Origin: Unio delphinus
Lineage: Eukaryota > Mollusca > Bivalvia > Unionida > Unionidae
Reading direction: 5' to 3'
DNA: 64,000 nt
NCBI GenBank assembly: GCA_029339505.1
Contig: JAQISU010000246.1
Location: 62,001 to 126,000 of the forward strand
The notes below the pieces were generated by a model. The model was given only the letters and a program-made list of their open reading frames with translations. It was not told the origin of the DNA and made no database searches. Made by a program: the position numbers and the translations under genes. Below are positions 54,963 through 64,000 of the stretch, one piece after another. Each line of letters opens with the position of its first letter. Position 1 is the first letter of the stretch.

Positions 54963-55100
54963 TGGTTGTGTGAGAGGGCTGCCGATAGCTTCATGTGGGT
55001 CAGTGGTTCTTACTAAGGTTTTCCTGGATTCTTTCTCCACCAGTTATACAAGATGCCATGTATGGCCTATCTTGTGCTGAGAAATGGTTCTAAACTGACA
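54963..55100 (+). mobile_element. partial SINE (family 2)
   Basis: TGTGAGAGGGCTGCC.ATAGCTTC, GGGTCAGTGGTTCTTAC, TTTCTCCACCAGTTATAC and TTGTGCTGAGAAATGG match the body of the full copy at 56191 with substitutions; head and tail are missing. Confidence 0.8.
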
Positions 55101-56177
55101 ACAATAAAATCATCGCCTGAAGATGTGCACATTATCAGATCATTGCACATTTTGTCTCATTAATGCAACTAGTCATTAGATTTTGATGGTTTTTGTGAAA
55201 CTATATTAAGATCCTCACCTGACAACTCATGTTGTTCCTACAATTTTTATTAGAGTTGTCCTTTTATGGCTTAATTCATTGCATCTTGTTGGTGCATCAG
55301 ATTTCTTAGTTTTTGATGGTGAAACTTGGCAAATGCTATGGTCATCATCAGAGGATGCACAGGTAGACAAATACTATATGTTAGTTTGAATGAAATATGA
55401 AAAATAGTTTAGGCACAGTACCTTGAGTTCTCCACCATTTACAGTGATCAAACTTTCTTGATGTCTTGCACAAGGCTATATAGTCCCTATTGAGTTTGAA
55501 ATGTCAAGCCCACAGACCTAAAGTTAAAAAGGTTTTTTTTTTCAACCTAATTTTAGTTCCAGACTTGAAGAAGCTTGTGGAATACTAGAGGTATAGAAGA
55601 GGCATATTAATTTTGATATTTGGGTCAAAAGGTCAAAGGTCAGTCTGGCATAAAGGAATCATTTTTGTGTCCTATTAAGTTTCCTGGAAGAACTTAGTAG
55701 ATGGCTTACACTAGGAGTAATGTATTGATTCTACTATTGAAAACCTTGACTAAGTGTTGAAATCATTGAAACCCATTCGTCAGTAATCTCGTCAACCTAC
55801 CCTACTAGTAAGTAATAGAGAGAGGACTTTTAAATATGGAGCAGGTGTAAACTGCCATTAATGGTACTCTGTGCAGTGTAGGACAGAAACTTCTGAATGT
55901 AACTGTATATCTTCCCACGGAACATTGCCAATTATATATGTGTCTCATTTAACTTTCATGTCAGCATCTCTAAATGTAACTAAAATTATTCATGCATGAA
56001 TGATTTAAACATAATTCATATTGACATGTGGCAAACCACCATTCATTCAGTACATGCTTAAAACCACAGGTCTGTGTACATGTGATCTGCTATGTTCTGG
56101 AAAAGTCCATTTTTGATACCGCAAAGAAATCAAATCCTCCATTAGTGATTGTGGCTAAGTAGGAATGCTGATCACTT
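55101..56177. other. unassigned stretch
   Basis: No gene or repeat family recognised. Confidence 0.5.
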
Positions 56178-56190
56178 CTTAACACATTAA

Positions 56191-56435
56191 GTGGCCGAGT
56201 GGTATAAAGCGCTGACCGTTACGGATCACTACCATCTCACCTCTGTCTGCGTGGGTTCGAGTCTCAGATTCGGCTAATGTAGTTATGTGAGAAAGCTTGC
56301 CAGTAGCTTCTCATGGGTCAGTGGTTCTTTCCAGGGTTTTTCCGGGTTCTTCCTCCACCAATAATACTGGCCGACATGTATAGCCAATATTGTGCTGAAA
56401 AATGGCGTTAAACCATAAAAAAACAAACAAACAAA
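56191..56435 (+). mobile_element. full-length tRNA-derived SINE (family 2) with perfect 13-bp target duplication
   Basis: tRNA-like head GTGGCCGAGTGGTATAAAGC with box A (TGGCCGAGTGG) and box B (GGTTCGAGTCTC), resembling a Ser/Leu-type tRNA. A ~150-bp body and tail GGCGTTAAACCATAAAA plus (CAAA)n follow. Exact CTTAACACATTAA flanks at 56178-56190 and 56436-56448. The intact boxes and duplication indicate a relatively young insertion. Confidence 0.92.
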
Positions 56436-56448
56436 CTTAACACATTAA

Positions 56449-58831
56449 CCCCTAGTGACGACTTTAAGGGGCAAGAGGTAGTAGTAGCCTACTTTCAAGG
56501 TCTGTAGCGTCAAGGTCATCATGATACACTAAAGTGGGTGGTATTATAGAAAGGTAGACATATTTAGCTCTACAATGATATCAAATGATTTGGACCCGTT
56601 TTTTTTTTTTTTTTCACCCAAAATTTGCCCATGGTCGGAATCCGAATTTGTGTCCAGATTTTAGACTTTATGGCCTCAGATCTACAGCAGACCAATTTGA
56701 AGCGCACACAGGTGAACCTGTGCAAAAAGTAGGATTAAGTGGACATTTTGAATAAAGAGTCTTCTTCATGGGAATATTATGGGTCCGTAAAGCAAAAAAA
56801 AATAAAAATAACTCCATTTTTTAACCTTCTGCTCATGTGCCAGCAAACTAACCAATGAAAAACATTTTCTTTAGCACAACTAGCCATTTGTCTAATGGAA
56901 TATTGCTTGAAAAGCGATGTATTCAGAAATAGTCCCCAAAATGTGTTTCCTACTCGCATTTCATGCGAAAACAGCAAAAACCTCCAGGGGTTAATGTGTT
57001 AATAAACAAATCAACTCTTCCACAGATATGGCGGTTTCAGAACAATTTTTGTAAACATATGACCATGTTTTAAGCATGTATTTAATAAGATCTGTTAGAC
57101 ACAATGGTTATTTTCGTTAGCATTATTGCCCCCTGTCCAGCAACTGAATGCAATATAAGACATAACATACTAAGAATGCAACTGGTCATACAGGGTTTTG
57201 AACTAATCATTATGAAACTTGTCACGTATTATTTAAAGATACACTTATTGATAAATTATTGTACTCCCATAATTTTTGTTAGAGCTGTTGCCCTTTTTGA
57301 AAGTGGATGCTGTGAGAGAATTTTGTGACCACAGCTTCTTGTAGTTTTTAATTAATTGCTGTAAATCTTAATACATAATATTCTCATCATTGACCTATTG
57401 TTTTATACTATTTTCAAAGGAGTTATGTGCTGTTTTTCACTATTGGCCGGTATCCATCATGGGGTACTGTAGTTTTGGGATGCCGGGGAGATGGGGATAT
57501 ATTTACATGATCAAATTGCTCACCATTCCACAAATTTGGTTGATAAAACATATACAGATATATTTCAATGCATCATTACCCAAGTTTAAATCTTATCATA
57601 TGTTAGTCAAAGTCCCAAGTTCAAGGTCAATATCACTTGTAGAAGATAGGTCAGGAGACAGAAATATTATGGAGAATGTGTGATGCTCTTGTTTTACAGA
57701 TCATGCTTTCCCTTTGCACCAGTGATTTATCATTTTTTACTCACAAATGCATTAGGAGAAGGAAAGATTCATAGGGATTGAAGGCCAAGGAAGTCAAGGT
57801 CAAGGACAAAAGGTGGTTGCTTAAATTATAGTCAGGATATCAGAAGTTGTTTAATCTGGTTTTACTATGTTATCTGCAGAAGTTTAGCTTGGAATATAAA
57901 TATTGCTTTTGTAATGGAGGTTAAAGGTTATTTGTTGAGGTTACAATGTTAAGTTGGTAAAGTTTAAGCTGAAAAATAAACCTCATTTGATGATAGATAT
58001 GCATTAAATTCAGAATTAGATTTACTTATTTATGGAACTTCTTGCTTTTGATGGGTTTAAGAAGTCTGTGAAGTTTGCGGCATTTATGCATTATAAGCGA
58101 GCCATAGTTGGTTAACATTTATGGATTGCTATCAGACGACACACCAGTTTAAGAGAGGAGATGCAGCAGATCTGGTAATATGGTGTTTACTAGGTAAATG
58201 GTCAAGAACACTGTTTCTTAATGTGTTATTTAGCTTACAATTAAATTTTTACACCATTAGATCATATTTTTGTTTGTATGAAATTTATTTAAACTTTAAA
58301 GACATAAAAAGGGTGAACTTAAAGCAGGTGCATCCATACAAAATTATTTCCTTACATACATTAGGTTGACCATTTAAGACTTCAAGATAATTGACCTATC
58401 GCCAGTTGTCAATCATTCTGCTCGTTTGACCAATCAGCGAGCACTATTATACACACCTCCAGGTACTGTTGATGTCTTCCATTTTCCTCCGACAAGCTGC
58501 TTCTGTCGATATCGACTTGGCTATTGTATATATTTACAAATTTTGCAACAGTTCGGCAATTTTTCGATTAACAATGCAATGGGGGCAGTGCAATTCTGAT
58601 AGATGTTATCCAGATCGTCAAAATGGAGGAGTTGTTTATTCCCTTCCCGAAACCAAGACGTAAACTCAATAGTGAAAAACTCGCCCCATGGAGAACTCAC
58701 TCAATTGAATAACTTATTAAATTTATAAAATTTGCAATTTTTTAACTTTTCCATTTGATCAACTCGGCTTCTGTACTTAACAAAAAATAAAATTTAAATG
58801 TTATGTCCCTTTTGCTCTGCTCTTCAAATCA
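56449..58831. other. unassigned stretch with a possible first exon near 58632
   Basis: Mostly featureless. At 58425-58680 the DNA is less AT-rich, with a CCAAT-like GACCAATCAGCG (~58430) and an ATG at 58622-58624 opening MEELFIPFPKPRRKLNSEKL and ending nine residues later. It could be a short first exon and promoter of an unknown gene or part of a repeat; not strong enough to call. Confidence 0.25.
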
Positions 58832-59640
58832 TTATATGCATTTTAATAATATTTGTAGAGATAGTGTTACCAATATTTTTATTACAGTTACATCTAAAAA
58901 TGAAACATGAGTACTAGATGCAATATAAGTAAATTTAATCGTCAGATGAAAATGATTTAGGCGATCAATACTTTTTTTCAGTTCTTCATCTGAATGCTTC
59001 CAGATCATAAATATGTTATCTAAAATTCTAAACCAAAGAGATGGATTAAACTTTTCGTTTTGAATGAAATCCTTTTCTAATTCACACATTTAAGGAAAGA
59101 GCATGACGGAGCCGTATTAATACCCATTGATGTACCCATTATTTGTATGTAATTCGTATTATTAAATTTAAATAATTATTTTCCAAGATAAGTTATCAAG
59201 AAAATATTTACACGCTTCAATACCATCTGCATGCGGAATGTTGGTGTATAGTGATGTTACATCTAATGATACCAGGATTGAAATTATTTTTTAGGTGTAC
59301 GTATGTTAAGAGGGAAACTATCAAATTCCTCACATAGTGAATTATTATTTTTAGCGATCTCATTAATGCATGTTGAAATTTTGTATTTAATTTCTAATTG
59401 ACGTTCAACAGCTTCTTTAACATAATCATCTTGATTCACAATAATAATAATGTTTGACTTATCCTTTTTAATCACTATAATGTCGTCATTCATTAGATTA
59501 TATACAGACTTAATTTCGTCCTTATAAATATTACTATGATATTGCTTTAATTTAGTTAATATCTCTTTTGTGATCGCGTATATATAAAAAAATATAAATA
59601 TGAATCACGTAAAAGATGACTTAATTATGTTATAAAAAGG
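58832..59640 (-). mobile_element. Penelope-like element reverse-transcriptase fragment
   Basis: Read on the - strand: an N-terminal IIVIKKDKSNIIIIVNQDDY (59475-59410), then LVSLDVTSLYTNIPHADGI (~59280-59215, frame-shifted), then a TSMGI..APSC-like stretch with breaks, then WFRILDNIFMIWKHSDEEL and LNHFHLTIKFT..ASSTHVSFLDV (59060-58890). This order matches Penelope-type RT. The usual YxDD appears as ILDNIF. Several frameshifts; inactive. No GIY-YIG nuclease domain was seen. Confidence 0.75.
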
Positions 59641-62600
59641 TTATTTGGTGAGAAGTTTTCGGATGACTTCTCCAACCGATTGGGGCGACTTCTTCAGATA
59701 CATAGGGGCGAGTTCTCCGCATACCGATGTAACTTAGAGAAGTGCAAGCAATGGATAAATTCTCTCGCTTTCTGTCTCTGTCTCAGTGTTGTTTCATATG
59801 GCAAATATTGCTCACCAATATTGTCTGGTATAAATTTTAATGTTATCACGCCTGACATTTTCATAGAATGTTTGTCGGAGGTTAAGCGGTTGTCAAGTCA
59901 TGTGTTCGGTATGCGGAGCGATCTACCTTCTGGCATAAGGTCAATTGTTGGATTATTTCAGTTTTCATAAATATACCTGAAGTATTTTGAAGTACATTTT
60001 CAGTCCTGCCCCTTGTCTTAGCTCTGAAGGGGATATTGTACATGTATGTATCTCTGTTCTCTACAAGTCCCCCCCCCCCTCGACCAATTGATGTATGTTT
60101 CTTATTGCACTGATTTTAAAATAGGGTAGGTAGGTTTTATCTTTTATTCTTTTTTTTAACATTATATTGATATGCTTACATATAAATGCTTTAAACTGCT
60201 CAGTTAAATTGCTTATTAGTTTTGAGATTATTTTAGAAAAATTGTTTTTATTGTTTTTTTTAAAAACATTACAGTGACTGTGTATATGTATGTGTGTGTG
60301 TGTGTATATTTTTTTTTTTCTTCTCCCATTTTTTCTGGAATCCCATCCCTCCCCTCTCCCTGCCCCCCCCCCCCCTCCATCCCTCAGTCAAAATGTGTTA
60401 GGGTCCATGACAACAAAAATGGACATTCTGCCAATCAGATTTTTATTTTTTAGTTTAATGATCTTGCCCTTTTTAAGTTTAGGGGAATGGGAAAAAGTTC
60501 CCTAGTCTTAGTTCAAATAGTGACACTTTTTTCTTTTTGGTTAAGTAATCTTTGGGCTGAACATTTTCTTCCTGCCAAAATAAGGTAAGAGAGTGCTTGA
60601 ATTCAAGAATGTTTTCTTTTGTATTACGGGTACTCAAAAATGTCTGTATAGTTCAGAGTTTACTTTGTTTTAACATAAGAATCTTGCTTTAAGGACATTA
60701 ACTTCAGTGGACACCTGTCCTGTGTATACAGGACACTGATGAATGGGCCATAAAATCTTGTATAATTGTTATTAAGACAGCACCTCTGTTTATCCAGAAT
60801 TCTTTACTTTGCTTTTTCTGCCTAAATAAGGTAAGTAAAGAAAGAAATCAAAGATGTTAAAACATATAAATTTTTCACCTGTTTTCTTGTTAAGTGCATT
60901 TACTCATGTATAATTTGTAGACAATGTATTAAACTGTATTATCATTTCATACATTGCTTAAGTACTTATGCAAAATAAATATTTACCTACAATTTCTTTT
61001 CATCTCTTATTTACACATTACATTTAGCATACAAGAAAAATTATACATGTACTTTCTATCAATCTATATGTCTATATTCTTACCTACATTCATACTTGTT
61101 AACCTATCTAACTACCAACCTTCCTACCTTTTTAGGTGTCCAGTATTTGGCTACAGCTTACATATATTCCCATCCATCAGTCTATCTGCTTGCTTAGCTG
61201 TATTAATTCTGTCAAAATTACTTCATGTTTGTTTGTGGTTGACAATTCCAGACCATTAAGTATCACGACAGTGAACTGACTTGGCTTATAGTTTACTACC
61301 AGTTTTAAAAATCACCTACTTGTGTATTGGTGTGTACCCTCAGGGTTGCATCAAAATAGATATCATTTATCCCCTATGGCTGATCTTGTTACAGTTTATG
61401 CAGATTTAAATTAATTTTAAAATGCATTAGGATCCTGCTGACTACAAAATGTAGAGACAGTATTGTCCTCAGCATGGGGCTACTTTGTCAACCAGTAATT
61501 TAATGAGTCTACCATAATGCTTTAAATTGGATAGTTCGGGACTTTATTAATTATTATAGACACCTAAGACTTTAGGTCATGTTGATCATTGTCACTACAT
61601 TATCTGGTGTAAGTACATTTAACAAAAAGAGCAATTAGTGAAAATTATATACTCATAATGCATGATGGGATTGATAGCTTATACTGTGATGATTTTCAAG
61701 AAACATATTTGGGACTAAAATAAAATTTTAATCTTCCATTATAATGAGGTTTTGGTTTCACTGTAATATATATCACTGAAATGTCCTAATGCAGAATGGT
61801 AATGGTAGTATACATTTTGTTTAATTAACATTGCCTTCCATTAGATTTTAAATTGGAGGGTGAGTTGCCAAAGTGGGATTTGGGGTACTTTCTCCAATGG
61901 GGAAACAGGTTCTTATCTTTTTAAGTAGTCATGTGTAAACTAAAAGTTGCCAGGTAAATCATGACTCACAGCTGTTAGGAAACTAAGCCATGCTTACTGG
62001 ATAATGATAATGGTAGTATATCTTGATATAATGGAAATGGTAGTGTGTTCTGTGAATCACTGAAATCTCTTTTTACACGCGATAATTTACTCGTAGAAAA
62101 ATTTATATAAATATATTAAAAGGCAATTTTTTGTCTCGTCCTTAAAAAAAAAACAATAAAAAGTAACATAATTACATTGACTATTGAATGCTTTCTTTGT
62201 ATGAATTTGATAAAGTTTGAGAGAAAATATTCATAGTTTAAGATAATTAATTGTAATGCTAGGTAAATAAAGTTTTGCCAGTTCCCAGGGTTACATGCAG
62301 ATTGATGTTTGAGGAAGTAATGACAATGAGTGCATCAGTTAACATGATGGACACTGAGTAACAGCTTAGAGACCAGGCCATTAACATTTTCACTTAAAAT
62401 GGTTAAACATGACAGAATATAAAATTACACACATGTCTACATCAACTGCATACAGTCCATTTTTATTCTGTCATGTCCCAGTGTGGTTGCCTAACTGTTA
62501 TAACATTAACACACAAAATGCTGAAGATTGGCTTGAAATTCTGTTCTTGTTTTAAAAAAATACAAATTGCATATTTTAACAATGGCAATAGAAAGTTTGG

Positions 62601-63134
62601 CACACCTTTTGAACTTGGTTCAGGAGTAAATGATTGTAAAATTTTATATAAAAATATCTAAGTTGTAAGTGTAATAGCTTTAAATAAATGTTTGATTATT
62701 TTTCTGTCCTTGGAAACCATAGCTGACTATTTATTTAAGGGGTGCTGAAAATAGGTTGATCATCAAATAATAAAGATGTATCTGTGCTGAATTATGTGTT
62801 AATTGTTTTTGCCACAGCCATCATAGTATACAATTCAGTTGAGAGAAGAGTACTTATTTCATAATAGTGTACAAATCAGTTGAGAAAGGTACATGTAGTT
62901 TTAATAATAGCCAGAACATAAATTGATGTTTTTTTTAAAATTAGTGTGACATCTTTGTACAGTTTAGATAAAAAGGTCAGAGTATGAAGCAGTTGGTGTT
63001 ATTTGATTTGACATATATTTCCAATGCATTCAATTCCCAGTTCCAAAGCTAGAAAGCAATACAGATTTTTTCCAATCAGTATTTACCATTACTGCCTTGT
63101 TTTCTCACCATACAAACTAAAACTGTTATCTTAC
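59641..63134. other. unassigned stretch
   Basis: A + strand frame at 59641-59970 (starting FGEKFSDDFSNRL, with QIHRGEFSAYRCNLEKC) has coding-like composition but no recognised family. Poly-C runs occur at ~60068 and ~60365, and a (GT)n run at ~60290. Otherwise AT-rich with no gene recognised. Confidence 0.4.
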
Positions 63135-63308
63135 CTGTGGAGATTTCATTGATCCTACACCTGGATAACTCCACTCTAAGACTGATCAGCAACGATTGCG
63201 GAGACCATGTGATTAAAATATTGACTCTGTCAGAAAGCTTAAATTCCTCCTCAAGAAAGCTGGTGATTGATTGCCCTGACCGGATTTTATAATTGCTATT
63301 TTGCCACA
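63135..63308 (-). CDS. candidate single exon of an unidentified gene
   Basis: On the - strand, acceptor TTAACCAG at 63309, then 174 nt open, then donor GTAAGATAAC after CTCCACAG. Phase 1 to 1. Encodes a charged segment (NYKIRSGQSITSFLEEEFKL, then DRVNILITWSPQSLLISLRV and ELSRCRINEIS). I do not recognise a family. Good splice sites and open frame support it, but an isolated exon could be chance. Confidence 0.35.
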
Positions 63309-63772
63309 CTGGTTAATTCATGTGATATTATACCAAGAGGGGATATAATTTACTGATTGACCCTCAATGACTTGTGGTCCACACCCTATGCCCGCAAGAA
63401 ATTATCTTAGTTTTCTTGTGCTGAATGCTTTTTTGTTCAGGCAATATTTAGTACATAAAATAATATATTAGCTTTTTAATTAATTGCCACACATGTTTGA
63501 AGATTAGATTTTGAACTTTTTGTTTGTTGTATCCTGTTTATCAAACTTAATTTTATTGATGGCGATGCTAATCAAATTTTGCCATGACCCTATTCTGATT
63601 AAACTTGGCTAGTTGATGCAACAAAATGAGTAGTATATTTGCAATAATGTTTCCTTCTTCCACATGGCTTGGTCATTAACCAGGATTCATAACCAATGGG
63701 TTATGGGTTTGAATCATGTCAAGAGTAGCCATGGTTGTTGTTTATGGCATAACCCTCTGCAAGGTTCTTAAC

Positions 63773-64000
63773 TTCCATCATCTCAGCATCATTCTTCCGT
63801 ACCAATCAATATAGTCACCTACTCCAAAATGTGCTTCTCCTAATTTCCATCATCTCAGCATCATTCTTCCGTACCAATCAATAGTCACCTACTCCAAAAT
63901 ATCTTCTCTTAATTTGAATCACCTCAGCATCATTCCTCCGTACAAGCCTGTATGTTGTTACCCTCTCTAAAATATCTTCTCTTAATTTTAATCACCTCAG
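63773..64000. repeat. ~70-bp tandem repeat running off the right edge
   Basis: TTCCATCATCTCAGCATCAT-TCTTCCGTACCAATCAATA units at 63773, ~63844, ~63914 and ~63984 with a ~70-bp period; divergence increases to the right. Confidence 0.88.

Noticed and set aside
56191..56270. Ser/Leu-type tRNA gene
   Set aside because: It is the head of a family-2 SINE with a 13-bp target duplication; the box B arm is imperfect and followed by the SINE body.

Overview
The window is animal nuclear DNA, most likely from a mollusc or another lophotrochozoan invertebrate. It is AT-rich, intron-rich and crowded with degraded transposons. A compact block of virus-like genes fills the first ~9.3 kb. The taxon is inferred from general character, because no clade-specific marker was found.

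Region 1 (1-9326): one end of a Polinton/Maverick- or adintovirus-type element. The genes are tightly packed, intron-free and almost all on the + strand. In order they are a zinc-binding Cys-rich protein, an HNH-NUMOD1 endonuclease-like protein, an unknown protein, a virion-associated protein with an RLE.L.G...AGN-type C-terminal motif, a small basic core-like protein, the double-jelly-roll major capsid protein, a small membrane-active-type protein, an adenain-type cysteine protease, a fibre-like repeat protein, a two-TM coiled-coil protein and a large structural protein that is the best minor-capsid/penton candidate. A divergent gene starts at 134 on the - strand and leaves the window. DNA polymerase, integrase and packaging ATPase are not seen and would lie further left. 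Together the genes form a morphogenesis module: shell, protease maturation, core, membrane-active and attachment proteins. Most start codons directly follow an A/T-rich ATAATG-like motif, and several gene ends carry short perfect hairpins. The block ends in inverted and direct repeats (9012-9326) and then a 37-bp tandem array (9327-9622).

Region 2 (9640-17990): no host gene recognised. It holds a 41-bp minisatellite, a SINE remnant, a - strand LINE RNase H fragment and a + strand LINE reverse-transcriptase fragment ending in an (ATT)n tail.

Region 3 (17996-43272): the 5' part of a host gene for condensin-II subunit D3 (NCAPD3). Nine coding exons have consistent splice phases and together encode 278 residues. 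They were found by matching exon order to the vertebrate protein. The introns hold 33-43-bp minisatellites, SINEs, hAT-like elements, a transposon with a 5-bp target-site duplication, MITEs and a foldback element. The remaining exons were not found and probably lie beyond the window.

Region 4 (43273-64000): intronic or intergenic DNA with an AT microsatellite, a pogo/Tigger-like element, a stack of - strand CR1-like LINE copies, a - strand Death-domain exon, two copies of a second SINE family (one with a perfect 13-bp target duplication), a Penelope-like element fragment and a 70-bp repeat running off the right edge.
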